A DNA stretch of 64,000 nt from Medakamo hakoo (GCA_026636295.1 CP089463.1:1054001-1118000), one strand, 5' to 3'; counted from the stretch's first letter, positions 39,301 through 50,335 are shown. The notes: generated by a model from the letters alone, not told the origin. A program made the numbers and translations.

Positions 39301-42300
39301 GGGCGGGCGAAGAAGCCGCGCGCGCGGCGCACGGCGGCGGCGGCGGCAACCCGTCTGCGCTGACGACCGCCACGTACGACGACGGGTCCGTGTCTTTCCT
39401 CATGGGCGTGTACGCCCGGTTGGGCGAACCGGACGGCGACGGCCTGGCGGGCCTGGCCCGCTTGCGCGGGCCTGTGGCCGCCCGGGCCGCGGCCGCGGAC
39501 GACGAGTTGGCTGTCGCGGAAGCCGCGGGCGCGTGGGGCGAAGCGCTCGCGCTGCGCGAGCGCCAGCTGGCCGCCGAAGCCGGGGGCGGCGACACCACGG
39601 CCGGCGCTGGCGTGCCGCCGCCTGCGCCGCCTCCACCCCAGCCTGCTGGTGGTCGTGGCGGTGGGTCGCGCCGCCGCCGCCGCAACGGGACGGCGCCAGT
39701 GCCCGCGGCCGCGCGGCCGCTCGTCGCGCCGTCGCAGCCGACGACCGCGACGCCTGCCCGCCCGCCCGACAGCGGCGGCGCCTTGTCCTCCGCCCGGCGC
39801 GGCCACCTGCGCGCCCTCCTGGGCATGGGCCACGCCGCGGGCGCCCTGGCCGAAGCTGACGGCTGGCTGGCCGGCGTGGGCCCCGGCCAAGAAGCCGCCG
39901 CGGCGGCGTTGGCGTCCGTCGGCGTGGCGGCCGCGTGGCGCCTGGGGCGGTGGGAGGAGCTCGACGACCGCCTGGCCGCCGCGCGGGCGCACGGCGTGCC
40001 GCCCCCCACGTCTGCCGCCCTGGCCGCCCTGGCGGCGACCTCCGCGCAACCCGCCTGGGCCGCCGCTGCAGCCGCCGCCGCCGGCACGACCGCCGTCGAA
40101 GCCGACGACGATGACGGGTGGGAGCTCCGGGTCGGCGGCGCGCTGGCGGCCCTGCACGCGCGCGACGGGCCGCGCCTGCGCCGCGAACTCGCGGCCGCGC
40201 GCGCGGCGTGCGTGCCCGCGCTGCGCGCTGCGTCACTGGAAGGCTCTTACGAACGCGCGCACAGCGCGGTCGTCCGCCTGCACATGCTGCAGGAAGTCGA
40301 AGACGCGGGCGGCCTGCTCGTCGCGTCGCGCGGGCCGTTTGGCGGCGGCGGAGAGGCGGCGCCGTCCTCCGCGGCTGTCGGCCCCCACGAGCGCGCGCGC
40401 CGCCTGCGTTGGGGCGAGCGCCTGGCCGCCGCCCGGCCCGCCCTGGCCGCGCAAGGCCCCATCCTCACGCTCCGCATTCAGCTGGCGCGCCTGGCCGGCG
40501 CGACCGCGGACGCGGGCGGGGCGGCGTTGGCGCTGGCGTCGCTGTCCCGGGCGGGCGGGCACATGGAAGCGGCCGCGGGCGCGGCGCTCGAGGCCGCGGC
40601 CCTGGGCGCGCCCGGCGCCGCCCTGGAACGCGCGCGCCTGCTGTGGGACCGGGACGCGCCGACGCGCGCCCTGGCCCTCCTCCGCGAAGAAGTGGCGGCC
40701 GCGGACGCGGCGCGGGGCGGGGGCCCGCCGGCCGCGGGCACGCCCGCCGACGCGCGGCGGCGGGAAGCCGACGCGGTGCTCCAGCTCGCCCGCTGGTCGG
40801 CGGAGGCGGGCCAAGGCGCGTCGACGGACGTGGCCGACCTGTTTGAACGCGCGGTGGCGTTGGCGCCCAAGTCCTCCGGCGTGGGCGCGGAAGCCCACTT
40901 CCACTTTGGCGCGTACCTGGACGCCCTGGCGTCCGACGCCAAGGCCCGGCAGGCGGGCAGTGGGGGCGGGGGCGGCGGCGGCGGCGGCGGCGGGGGCGGC
41001 GGCGCGTCTGGCCCGCGCGCCGCCGGCACCGACCGCCTGTCCGGCCGGTCGCGCATCCCGCTGGGCGAGGACGTGCCCTTTGTCGAGATCGTGCCCCGCG
41101 TCCTGCGCCACTACGGCGCGGCCCTGGCGGCCGGGTCCGACCACGCGGCCCAGGCCCTGCCCCGCCTGCTGACCGCGTTCTTCGAGGTCGGGTCGCGCTG
41201 CGTGGCGCTGCCCCGCCCGCCGACCCACCGCGAGAAGGCCGCCCGGGCCGACGTCCTGGGCGCCATGCAGGCGCTCGTCAAGGCGTTGCCCCTGCGGTCC
41301 TGGCTGCCCGCCCTGCCCCAGCTCACCTCCCGCGTCTGCCACCCGCACCCGGAGACGCAGGGCGTCGGCCGCCACCTGCTCACGCGCGTCGCGGCCGCGT
41401 ACCCGCAGCAGTGCCTGTGGGCCCTGGCCTCCGTCTCCAAGTCCGCGGTCCCCGCCCGCGCCGAAGCGGCGGCGGCCATCCTGGCGTCCGCGAAGCGGCA
41501 CGCGCCGGACGGCGGGTCCGACGCCGCCCGCGCCCTGCACGCGGCCTTCGCGGCCCTGTGCGACCAGCTGATCCGGCTGTGCCACCACGCGCCCGCGGGC
41601 CGCGCGCGCTCGTTCTCCGTCCGCCGCGACTTTGGCGCGCTCGCCCGCCTGGCGCCCCTGGGCATCGTCGTCCCGGTGTCCGCGGCGCTCGCGGCCGCAC
41701 CGGGGGCGTCGGAGGGCGGGCTGCCCGGCGGCGGCGGCGGCGGCGGCGACGGCGGCGGCGGCGGGCACGGCGGCGGCGGCCCGCCCCTGCTCTCCATCGC
41801 CGGGTTTGCGGACGAGGTCACCGTCCTCCACTCCCTGCAGCGGCCCAAGCGCCTGACGCTCCTGGGCTCGGACGGCCGGCCGTACGCCTTCCTGGCCAAG
41901 CCCAAGGACGACCTGCGCAAGGACGCGCGCATGATGGAGGTGGCGGGCGTCGCGAACGCGCTGTTTGCGCGGGAGCACGCGGCCTCGCGGCGCGGCCTGC
42001 GCCTGCGCCGGTTTGCCGTCCAGCCCCTGACCGAGGACTGCGGCCTGGTGGAGTGGGTGGCCCACACCCGCGTCCTGCGCCACTGCTGCCAGGAGGTGTA
42101 CGAGGCGGAGGGCCTGTACAACCCGCGGACCACCAACCCGACCATCAAGGCCTGGTACGACGAGGCGACGGGCCCGGCCGCGCCCCCGGGGGCCGCGGCC
42201 GCGTCGCGCGCCAAGGTGGAGTGGCTGGAGCGCGTCCTGGCCGCCCTGCCGCCCCGCCTGCACCGGTGGTACGCGGCCTCCTTCCGCGACCCGGCCGCCT

Positions 42301-42935
42301 GGCACGCGGCGCGCCTGGCCCTGGCCCGCGGGGCCGCGGCCTGGTCCGTGGTGGGCCACGTCGTGGGGCTGGGCGATCGCCACGGCGAGAACGTGCTGCT
42401 GTGCGGGGCGACCGGCGAGGTCGTCCACGTCGACTTCTCCTGCCTGTTCGACAAGGGCCTGACCCTGGAGAAGCCGGAGGTCGTGCCCTTCCGCCTGACC
42501 CAAAACATCGTCGACGCCTTTGGCGTGGCGGGCGTGGAGGGCGCGTACCGGCCCGCGGCCGAAGCGACGCTGGCCGCGCTGCGCGCGCACCGCGAGACGC
42601 TCCTGTCCGTCCTGGAGACGTTTGTGCACGACCCCCTGGTCGAATGGTCGCGCGGCGCGGCGGCGCTGGCGTCCCGGGCGGCGGCGGCGGCGGCGGGCGG
42701 CGGCGGGTCCGGCGGCGGCGGGCCGCCCGCGCTGGCCGCGGCCGAGGCCGACAACCCGCAGGCCCAGGACGCGATGGCGACGATGCGCGGGCGGCTGACG
42801 GGCACGCTGCTGGGCGTGCGGTCGACGCCCTGCCTGCCCCTGGCCGTGCCGGGCCAGGTGGCCCGCCTGATCGATGAAGCCACGGACCGGGGCAACCTGG
42901 CGGACATGTATATTTGGTGGATGGCCTGGTTTTGA
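33313..42935 (+). CDS. ATR: ATR checkpoint kinase (PI3K-related kinase)
   Basis: Exon 1 (33313-33535) and a single 9.2-kb exon (33709-42935) give 3149 residues; ATGs at 33349 or 33388 could also start it. The N-terminal two-thirds is HEAT-like helical repeat. A UME-like segment is visible near residues 1000-1080 (VRRFVFARPKLLEFVGRSLT). FAT repeats precede the kinase domain (about 2770-3050). That domain matches ATR rather than ATM, TOR or SMG1: VLHSLQRPKRLTLLGSDGRP, FLAKPKDDLRKDARMMEV, the catalytic loop GLGDRHGENVLL and HVDFSCLFDKG. FATC ends the protein (LIDEATDRGNLADMYIWWMA). ATR senses RPA-coated single-stranded DNA with ATRIP and drives the replication-stress checkpoint. Many Ala/Gly-rich inserts make it longer than the roughly 2700-residue plant enzyme. 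It is divergent from TyrRS and converges on GTG. Confidence 0.95.
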
Positions 42936-42955
42936 GGTTCTTAGACGTGGCCAAA

Positions 42956-42981
42956 TCTCTGCGCGCGCGCGCGCGCAGAGA
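42956..42981. repeat. perfect 26-nt palindrome, TCTCT-(GC)8-AGAGA
   Basis: Twenty bases after the ATR stop codon, an alternating GC core is flanked by complementary TCTCT and AGAGA arms. It can form a strong hairpin or cruciform, and the (GC)8 core is a classic Z-DNA-forming sequence. It lies in the shared 3' zone of the convergent ATR and GTG genes. Confidence 0.9.
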
Positions 42982-43092
42982 GCGGAGGGGGGGGTGTTTT
43001 TATCGAGGCAGGAGGTGGGGATGGAGGGGTGAGGCGGGTCGGGATGGGAACACCAAAAAACGCACTGCTTGCCTAACACCCCGCCGCTGTTG

Positions 43093-44934
43093 TCACGCCG
43101 CACCCACCCCGTCCAAGTCTTTCAACGCCCGCGCGGCTGCCAGACCCAGGGCCGTGCAGCCCACGCCCACCAGCAGCATGCCGTTGAACCAGGTCAGGTA
43201 GGGCGCGGCGTCCAAATCCCCGCCCAGCGCGGCCGCGACGGCCGCCCGGTGCGCGTCGGGCAGCCGCCGCGCGGTCAGCAGGAGCGTGGACAGGGCGTAC
43301 AGCCCCAGGACCTCGCACAGGGCCAGGGCCGCGGCGGACGGCGCGGCCGTCGAGCGCGACCCCGACGCCGCGGCGAGCGCGCGGCGGCAGGCGCGCAAGA
43401 AGCCGTTGAGCGAGCCGACGCCGACCGCGCCGACGAGGGCGACGGCCACGTAGTGCGACGCGTCCGCGGCCGAGGGCGGCGGCACGCCCGCCGGCAGCAG
43501 CGCGCTCAGCGCCCGCGCCAGGGCGCCGCCCAGCAGCCGAGCGGCAGGGTCGGCCGCCGCGCCTGGAGGGGGCGGCCCGCGGACCAGGTCGCGCAGGGAC
43601 GCGCACACGCGGAGGGCGCAGTATGCGGACAGGGCGTAGCCGAGCGCGTTGCGCGCGCGCCCGCCGAGCGTGCGCGCCCCGCGCGCGCGGTCGGCCTCGC
43701 GCCGCCTGTCCAGCGCGTCTGCTGCCAGCTCGCGTGCCAGGGCGTCCAGGGCTGACGCTTCAGTGGTGAGGGCGACGGCGGCGGCGGCGTCGGACCCGCC
43801 GCCGCCGCCGCCGCCGCCAAAGGGCAGGAAGCGGGAGAGGCCCGACCGGGGCGCGCCGCCGCCGCGCACGCCGCCGCCCCCGGCCCTGCCGGCCGCGTGC
43901 CTCCTGGCCGCCAGCGCCGCCGCTTTGCGTTTCCGCGCCGCCAGCTCCACTGTGCGGACGAGTTGGGCGTCCGCCGCCGCGACGTCGCGCGCGCTGACGG
44001 GCACGACGAACGCGGCGAGGTGGGCGCGGGGCAGCGCGACGGCGCCGTACCCGCTCAGCACGCCGACGACGGCCGCGCCCGCCGCGCCGGCGCGCGCCAC
44101 GGCGCCCGCCATGGTGGACGGCGGGCCGGCGCCTGCGGCTTTGGCAGCGGCGGCGAGCTGAGGCACGCCCGGCCACGCGGCGCCCAGGCGCCACAGGGCG
44201 GCGCCGCCCACGCCGAGCGCGAGCGCGGCGGTCAGCGAGGGCGGCGGCCCGCCCTCCGGCGCGGATGCCGCGCCCCCTTCCCCGCTGCTGCCACGGGCTG
44301 CCAGGGTTCGGTACAGCGCGACAAAGGGGACGGCAACGCCCAACATGAGGAGGAGGCCGGCGACGTCGGCTTTCCAGGCCGCGGCGCGCAGGCTGTGGAG
44401 GTGAGGGGATGGGAGGTGGATGGAGTGCGGGGAGAGGCGACGACAGGGGGGGAGAGACAGTGCGCGCGTGCGTTGTTCCTCTCTCTGCAACTCTTACCCG
44501 TCGTCCAGGAAGCCCGCGACTTGAAACACCAGCATTTCCAACAAGCCCGCGGACAGGGCGAAGACGGCGGTGAAGAGGGCCTGGGTGGGATGGAGCAAAG
44601 GTTGGGGAGCGCAAGTGCAACAGCATGCGTCGTCGGTGAGGGGCAGGACGCTTTCGATTTCCATATCTCCACCGACAGCAAACAAGGGCGATGGCTGGAG
44701 CACTCAAACGGGGAGCGGAACCCGTCGGAGCGCCCCTCCCTCCGCTCACGGGCGGCGCTTCAACTGCTTCGCCGTCGCCTTTTTTTTTCTGCGTCATCGT
44801 CTCAAACGCACCTGCGCCGTGCCGTCGCCGGCGTCGTCGCCGTCGCCCAGGGCCGCGCCAAAAAAGGCCCAGCCGGCCACGGCTGGGGCGGCGATGGCTG
44901 TGGCCAAGGCCGCCAGCTGGAAGAGGGAGGGCAT
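43093..44934 (-). CDS. GTG/GPHR-type membrane protein (Golgi pH regulator family)
   Basis: Exons 44934-44812, 44580-44498 and 44392-43093 join in phase to 501 residues, close to the roughly 470 of Arabidopsis GTG1. Transmembrane segments are evident: AALATAIAAPAVAGWAFFGA, ALFTAVFALSAGLLEMLVFQ, VAGLLLMLGVAVPFVALYR, then several in the C-terminal half. Family signatures include VVGVLSGYGAVALPRAHLAA, a charged coiled loop (VRTVELAARKRKAAAL), ALDALARELAADALDRR, ALGYALSAYCALRV and a final ALCEVLGLYALSTLLL. GPHR proteins are anion channels that acidify the Golgi; plant GTGs were also proposed as GPCR-type G proteins affecting ABA responses and growth. Here the channel role is the safer inference. 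A Gly run sits in the large loop. The start lies 186 bp from the divergent PPT1-like gene, next to a poly-T tract. Confidence 0.88.
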
Positions 44935-44937
44935 GGC

Positions 44938-44977
44938 TGTTTTTTTTGTTTTTTTTTTTGTTTTTTTTTTTTTTTCT
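44938..44977. repeat. T-rich tract in divergent GTG/PPT1 promoter
   Basis: About 40 bases of nearly pure T with a few G lie just upstream of the GTG start codon (an A-rich leader on its strand) and inside the short bidirectional promoter. Such a tract excludes nucleosomes; its length is assembly-sensitive. Confidence 0.8.
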
Positions 44978-45120
44978 TTTTGTGCGCGCCGCCACCGCCG
45001 CTCGCAACACGCGAGTGTGTGTGTTGCGCCGTCATCACACTGTCCCTTTTCACGCAGTCCCCACGGTTTCTGTTTTCGGGGAGGAGGAGGACGGCCGTGC
45101 CGAGGCACGCACTGCTCCAG

Positions 45121-46338
45121 ATGACGCGCTCACGGAGTCGCACACTCGCAGCAGGCGGCGTCGTGGCGGTGGCGACCGCCCTGCTCGTGCTGTCGAGCAC
45201 GGCGGCGCGCGGGGCATCGCCGCCCACGCCCCGCCGCGCCCGCCACCCACCGGCCCAGGCGCCCGCCGCCGACGCGCCCGCCGCGCCCGCCCCGACCCCC
45301 ACCCCACCGCGCGCCCCCCTCCCCGTCGTCTTCTGGCACGGCATGGGCGACTCCTGCTGCAACCCGGCATCCCTGGGCGCGCTGGCCTCCGCCATCGTCG
45401 ACGGGACGGGCGCGTACGTCCTGTCCCTGTCCCCGGGCGGCGGGGCGTCGGAAGCGGCGGACGTCGCGTCCGGCTTCTTCGGCTCCGTCAACGACCAGGT
45501 CGCGTCGGCGTGCGAAGCCATTGCGGCCGACCCGCGCATCGCGCGCGCGGGCGCCTACCACGCGGTGGGATTCTCGCAGGGCGGGCAGTTTTTGCGGGCC
45601 GTGGCGCAGCGGTGCGGCGGGAACGTGGGCGGGCCCGGCGGCCGCCAGCCCCGCCTGCGCCGCCTGATCACGCTGGGCGCCCAGCACCAGGGCGTCGCGT
45701 CGCTGCCGCTGTGTCCCCTGCCGTCCAACGCGTCCGCCCACGCCTGGTCGCTGTGCGCGGCCGCGGCCGCCGCAGCGGGCGTGGGCGTCGACCTGCCGTG
45801 GGTCCGCTCCCACCTGGTCCAGGCGCAGTACTACAAGCCGCCGTCGCGCCTGGCGACCTACCGGCGGGTGAACGCGTTCCTGGCGGACATCAACAACGAG
45901 CACGCGTGCGACGCGCCCGGGCGTGGCGGCGGCGGCGGCGGACGCGGCGACCCGCCCGCCCGCGTCCCCAACGCGGCCGGCGGACGCGACGGCGACCTGC
46001 CCGCCCGCTGCCCCAACGCTACGTACGCGGCCGCCCTGGCGGCCCTGGACCGCTTCGTCATGGTGCGCTTCACCGACGACGTCACCGTCGTCCCGCGCGA
46101 CTCGGCCTGGTTTTCCGACGTGCGCCCCAGCGCCGACGGCGGAGGCTGGGAGGCGGTGCCGCTGCGGGAGAGCGACCTGTATCGGGACGACTGGCTCGGC
46201 CTGAAAAAGTTGGACGCCAGGGGCGGGCTCTTTTTCGAGGAAGCGCCGGGCGCGCACATGCAGTTTAGCGTGGACTGGTTTGTTCAGCGGGTGGTGAGGA
46301 GGCACCTGGTTGACGAGGAGGGTGTGGCGGTGGTGTAG
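45121..46338 (+). CDS. palmitoyl-protein thioesterase (PPT1-like)
   Basis: An intronless 405-residue protein. Residues 1-32 are a signal peptide (AAGGVVAVATALLVLSSTAA). The alpha/beta hydrolase core opens with PLPVVFWHGMGDSCC, as in PPT1. The nucleophile elbow is HAVGFSQGGQFLRAV, and LRRLITLGAQHQGV follows. The catalytic Asp is probably in LRESDLYRDDWLGLKKLD and the His in EEAPGAHMQF. PPT1 removes fatty acyl groups from cysteines of proteins in the lysosome or vacuole. Two Asn-glycosylation sequons (PSNASA, PNATY) fit a secretory route. A Gly/Arg-rich insert of about 40 residues follows NNEHACD, longer than in animal enzymes. It is divergent from GTG and followed by the carrier gene. Confidence 0.92.
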   Translation: MTRSRSRTLAAGGVVAVATALLVLSSTAARGASPPTPRRARHPPAQAPAADAPAAPAPTPTPPRAPLPVVFWHGMGDSCCNPASLGALASAIVDGTGAYVLSLSPGGGASEAADVASGFFGSVNDQVASACEAIAADPRIARAGAYHAVGFSQGGQFLRAVAQRCGGNVGGPGGRQPRLRRLITLGAQHQGVASLPLCPLPSNASAHAWSLCAAAAAAAGVGVDLPWVRSHLVQAQYYKPPSRLATYRRVNAFLADINNEHACDAPGRGGGGGGRGDPPARVPNAAGGRDGDLPARCPNATYAAALAALDRFVMVRFTDDVTVVPRDSAWFSDVRPSADGGGWEAVPLRESDLYRDDWLGLKKLDARGGLFFEEAPGAHMQFSVDWFVQRVVRRHLVDEEGVAVV

Positions 46339-46648
46339 GACATGTGTAGAGAGGGAGCGATGAGGAGAGCGGCCGGGGTCCCGAGTCGTGGGGGCACTCG
46401 CCCCTTTTTTTTTTCTGTGTCGGTGGAGGAGGTTGTTGTTGGACGGGAAACAGCGGGGGGCGTGCGTCCCCCATTTTTCCCACTCCCCACACTCCTGTGA
46501 GGAGGCGTGACCCCAACGACATCGCCTCCCTCTGTCCGTGCGGCTGCTGGAGGCTCCGAAAAAACTGGCGCCGTGCACAGCGTGGGCGAGCGCATCGGCG
46601 ACGGCAAACTTTTTGTTGAGACCGCCCTAGCACTGATCTCTGAATCTC
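46339..46648. other. intergenic region, PPT1-like to SFC1
   Basis: A 310-bp gap between two plus-strand genes. A T-rich run near 46405-46415 probably belongs to the PPT1 3' region. No other gene or element was seen. Confidence 0.4.
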
Positions 46649-47873
46649 ATGGCGCCCGCCGGCGCGCGGGATGGAGCGGCCAATGCCGGCATCTACCACG
46701 TGCCGCCGGGCGTGAAGAGTTTCGCAGGTAATGGCGGCGGAATTGAGGGGCGGAGTGGTGCCCTAGCCGCACAGGCACAGCCGGGCCAACCTTGCCCCCC
46801 CCCCCTCCTCCTCTCCTGGCCGGCATGCATGCTCTCTCACACCCGTCCCTCTTGGTCCCATCCTCTACAAAGGCTCCATGGGCGGCCTCATGGAAGCGGT
46901 GTGCCTGCAGCCCATTGGTGAGTCGTGCTTGCGTGTTGCTGTGCGCGGGCGGGAGGAAAAAGAGCAACCATCCATCCATCCGCCCATCCGTCCGCCCATC
47001 CATCCGCCCATCCAACACCCATCCAATCAAACAACAGACACGATCAAGACACGCCTCCAACTGGACCATACGCGCCAGTACACGGGCATTGCGGACTGCG
47101 GCCGCAAGATCGCGTCCCAGGAAGGCGTGCGCGCCCTGTGGAAGGGCTTGACGCCCTTTGCGACGCACCTGACGCTGAAGTACGCGCTGCGCATGGGGAC
47201 AAACGCCGTGTATTCCAGCGCGTTGCGCGACAAGGACGGCCACCTGACCGACGGGCGCCGCATGCTGGCCGGCCTGTGCGCGGGCGTCACGGAGGCCCTG
47301 GTGATCGTCACGCCCTTTGAGACGACGAAGATTCGCCTGCAGCAACAGCGCGGGATGGACCGGGCGGCCTTGAAGTACAAGGGCCCCGTCCACGCGGCCG
47401 CGACGATCCTGCGGGAGGAGGGCGTGCGTGGCCTCTGGTCCGGCGCGGCCCCCACCATGATGCGCAACGGCACAAACCAGATGTGCCTGTTCACGGCCAA
47501 GAACAAGGCCGACGCGATTTACTGGGGCAAAAGGGAGGGCGACGGCAAAATGCTCACGCCCGTCCAGTCGATGATTTCTGGGTTTTCCGCCGCGTGCATC
47601 GGCCCAATCGCGACGGGGCCCATGGACGTCATCAAAACCCGGCTCCAAGCCCAGGGCAAAGACGGCGGCGGCCCGGGGCGGGCCAACACCCATTACCGTG
47701 GGTTTGCGCACGCGCTCGTCACCATCCCGCGCGAGGAAGGGTTGCGGGCGCTGTGGAAGGGCCTGCTGCCGCGCCTGTTGCGCATCCCGCCTGGCCAGGC
47801 CATTGTCTTTGCTGTCAGTGATCGCATCTGCGGCGCGTACGAGAGCAGGGAGCGGGCGGCGGGGAGGGTGTAA
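46649..47873 (+). CDS. SFC1: mitochondrial succinate-fumarate carrier (SFC1 type)
   Basis: Exons 46649-46727, 46873-46917 and 47038-47873 give 319 residues. The 45-bp second exon and joins rebuild the first signature, LQPI/DTIKTRLQ. All three carrier repeats show the P-x-[DE]-x-x-K motif: QPIDTIK, TPFETTK and GPMDVIK. The body matches plant SFC1 nearly throughout (GVRALWKGLTPFATHLTLKY, MRNGTNQMCLFTAKN, LLPRLLRIPPGQAIVFAV). The carrier exchanges cytosolic succinate for matrix fumarate, linking the glyoxylate cycle with the TCA cycle and gluconeogenesis. The second acceptor is AAAG rather than CAG. The stop codon overlaps TGTAA, a green-algal polyadenylation signal, though one so close to the stop may not be used. 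Confidence 0.95.
46968..47028 (+). repeat. imperfect CATC/CGCC tandem repeat in SFC1 intron 2
   Basis: Alternating CATCCATCCG and CCCATCCGTCCG units fill most of the 120-bp intron. It is a degenerate microsatellite. Confidence 0.8.
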
Positions 47874-48020
47874 AAAGTGTGTCACTTTTTTTTTGGATGG
47901 AGAGCGGTGAGAGAGGTTCGGCTCGCGAGACGACTCGCGTGAGGCCATTGCTGCGTTCCCTGTCCTCCACGCCGTCGCCTGCGCCTTGAGTCCCATCAAA
48001 CTCGGTCGCGACACGCACGC

Positions 48021-49269
48021 ATGGGAAGAGGCGATAGGTGAGAGCTAGATGAGAGCGTCAAGTGTAGGGCTTTGGAAGGATGTGCGGGCCCTGGCGGCCG
48101 TGTTGTTCAATCCGTCTCGCTTCCCAGCGCGCGCTCCCTGCGCGCGACACCCCACCACCCCACCACCCCTCCCTCCATCCACGCTCCCTCTGGCCAGCTC
48201 GCTCGGCGCCTGGGAAGCGGCCGACTTCCCGTCGCCGTCGTCCTACGCGACCACGCTCTCACCGTCCCAGGTGGCAGAGCTGGACGCCATGGCGGCCGCC
48301 ATCCCGCCCGGCACGCCCATCGAGACTGTGGCGCTGACGCCCGAGCTGCGCGCGCGCGCGCCCAGCCTTGGCGCGCTGCTGGACGCCACGGCGGACACGG
48401 TCCGGCAAGGCCGCGGGTTCGCCCTCCTCCGCGGCCTGCCCGTCCCAAAAACGCGGCCCGGCATGTCCGCCTGGGACGTGACACTCCGCTACTGGCTGGT
48501 CGGCGCTTTTTTTGGCAGCGCGCGACCCAACACGCAAAGTGGGCACTTGGTCGGCCACATCGCGGACCTCAAGCTCGACCCGGCGGACCCCAACACGCGC
48601 CTGTACGCGACGTGCGCGGCCCAGCCCTGGCACAACGACTCGGCCGACCTGGTGTCCTTGCTGTGCCTGGAACAGTCGGCGGAGGGGGGTGGGTCTGCCT
48701 GGGCGTCGTCCGCCGCCATCCACGACGCCCTGGTCGCCGACGACCCGGCCGCCGCCGCCGTCCTCGCCGCGCGTGGCATTTGGTTTTACGACCGCAAGGG
48801 CGAGGTGCCGGCGGGCAAGGACGGCTTCTTCGAAATGCCCGTCTTCAACTACCACGGCGGGCGCCTGTTTGTCAACCTGAGCTCCAACTACTATGTGGCG
48901 GCCGCGGCCCGTTTTCCGGGGTCCGTCCCGCCGCTCACGCCGCAACAGACCGCGGCCGTCGCCAAGGTCGAGGCCATGGCGGGTTCTGACCGCTTCGCCT
49001 TGCGCTGCCACCTGGCCCCGGGCGACATGCAAATCTTGAACAATCACACCTCGCTGCACACGCGCGAGGCTTTCACCGACGGCCCCGGCGCGACGCGCCA
49101 CCTGCTGCGCCTGTGGCTGTCCAGCCCGGCCGACCCGCCGCTGCCGCCCGTGTATCGCGAACTGTACGGTGACGACGCTTTGGTGCCGGGCAAGAGGGGC
49201 GGCATTCGAGTGGACGGCGTGAAACTGAGGGAGGAGGACCTGTACGTGCCGCTCGCGCCAGATGGATGA
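48021..49269 (+). CDS. TauD/TfdA-family Fe(II)/2-oxoglutarate dioxygenase
   Basis: The preferred model has a 17-bp first exon (48021-48037, MGRGD) and exon 2 from 48198 to 49269, joined in phase as 'GDS/SLGAWEAADFPSP', giving 362 residues. Alternatively ATG 48049 reads straight through the pyrimidine-rich stretch (406 residues), but that stretch looks like an intron 3' end. The iron-binding His-x-Asp is in QPWHNDSADLVSLLCL. The distal His is in NNHTSLHTREAF, and the 2-oxoglutarate Arg in TRHLLRLWLSSP. FNYHGGRLFVNLSSNYYV fits the plant and fungal 'clavaminate synthase-like' branch. The substrate is unknown. It converges on the reductase gene (70 bp between stops). Confidence 0.82.
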
Positions 49270-49339
49270 ATCAAAAAAATAGAGGGGGGGGGGGGGCTTG
49301 TGCAAAACCTAGCGTGTGTTCGTGTGTCTTGTTTTTCTT

Positions 49340-50335
49340 TCACTCGACTGTTGCCAGCTTGAGCGCCACCATCGCCGTCACCATGTCCGCCACCGTCTCC
49401 CGCATGGGGCGCAGGCTCAGTCCCAGGTCGTGCGAGGCGCGCGAGTTGTCGATCCGCGGGCGGAGCGCTCGCTCCTCGTCCTCCAACTTTTCCGCCGGCT
49501 GGGCCGCCGCGCAGCCCGCCTCCCTCAGCACCGCCTCCACCAACGACGGTGGCAGCGGCGACGCGTGCGACACAATGTACCGCCCGCTCGCGCCCGCGTT
49601 CTCCGCCGCCAGGACGTGCGCGCGCGCCACGTCGCGCACGTCGCAAATGATGGGCGTGCCGGCCGGCGCGGCTTTCCCCTCGATCAGGCGCCGCATGAAG
49701 CCCAGCGACGTGCCGGACGAGCCCTTGAGCAGGGGCGGGCCCAGAATGAAGTTGGGGCAGATGGTCACCAAGTCGATGCCGCACGCCCTCGCCACCTTCC
49801 ACGCCTCCTCCTCCGCCCGGACTTTACTGAGGTGATAACCTTGCCCATTTTCGGTCGAGCTAGTCGCGTTCCAGTCGGCTTCGCTGTACAGCTCGCCGGC
49901 GGCCGGCGGGGCCGCGTACTCGCCGTGGCAGGCCGCGACGGAGGAGGTCAGGACGACGCGGCGCGGCGCCCGCCCGCCCGTCCGCTCCCGCTCGGACCGC
50001 ACGGCTGCCAGCACGTTCAGCGTGCCGGACAGGGCGGGCGCGATCAGTTCGGCGTGCGGGTCGGTGGCCTCGATGAAAAAGGGGGAGGCCACGTGGAAGA
50101 CGACGTCGGCGCCGGCGACCGGACCGGCGAACGCGCCGTCCTGGAGCAGGTCGGCGGCGTGGAGGGTGAGGTCGCCCGGGAGGGCCGCCGCGAGCGCCGC
50201 GAGGTTGGCCGCCCGCGCGTCGCCCGTGTCGCGCGCCGTGCCGCGCACGCTCCACCCCTTGCGCAGCAATTGCAGGACGACTTCAGAGGCCACAAAGCCC
50301 GTCGCGCCCGTGACCAGGGCGGTTGGCGGCGACAT
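49340..50335 (-). CDS. cinnamoyl-CoA-reductase/DFR-like extended short-chain dehydrogenase
   Basis: An intronless 331-residue protein. The Rossmann motif is TALVTGATGFVASEVVLQLL. The active site has Ser in VVLTSSVAACHG and Tyr-x3-Lys in GYHLSKVRAEEEAW. GADVVFHVASPFF and ICPNFILGPPL are typical of the DFR/CCR/anthocyanidin-reductase (SDR108E) group. It reduces a carbonyl with NADPH. Green algae do not make lignin, so a phenolic, methylglyoxal-like or other aldehyde or ketone substrate is more likely. Its start lies 95 bp after the stop of the 1130-residue orphan gene on the same strand. Confidence 0.9.
   Translation of the reverse strand: MSPPTALVTGATGFVASEVVLQLLRKGWSVRGTARDTGDARAANLAALAAALPGDLTLHAADLLQDGAFAGPVAGADVVFHVASPFFIEATDPHAELIAPALSGTLNVLAAVRSERERTGGRAPRRVVLTSSVAACHGEYAAPPAAGELYSEADWNATSSTENGQGYHLSKVRAEEEAWKVARACGIDLVTICPNFILGPPLLKGSSGTSLGFMRRLIEGKAAPAGTPIICDVRDVARAHVLAAENAGASGRYIVSHASPLPPSLVEAVLREAGCAAAQPAEKLEDEERALRPRIDNSRASHDLGLSLRPMRETVADMVTAMVALKLATVE

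Noticed and set aside
33767-43103. Very long open frames antisense to and in other frames of ATR and other genes
   Set aside because: In DNA this GC-rich, stop codons are rare in all frames. These frames are Arg/Pro/Ala strings without family motifs, and they lie opposite well-supported genes.
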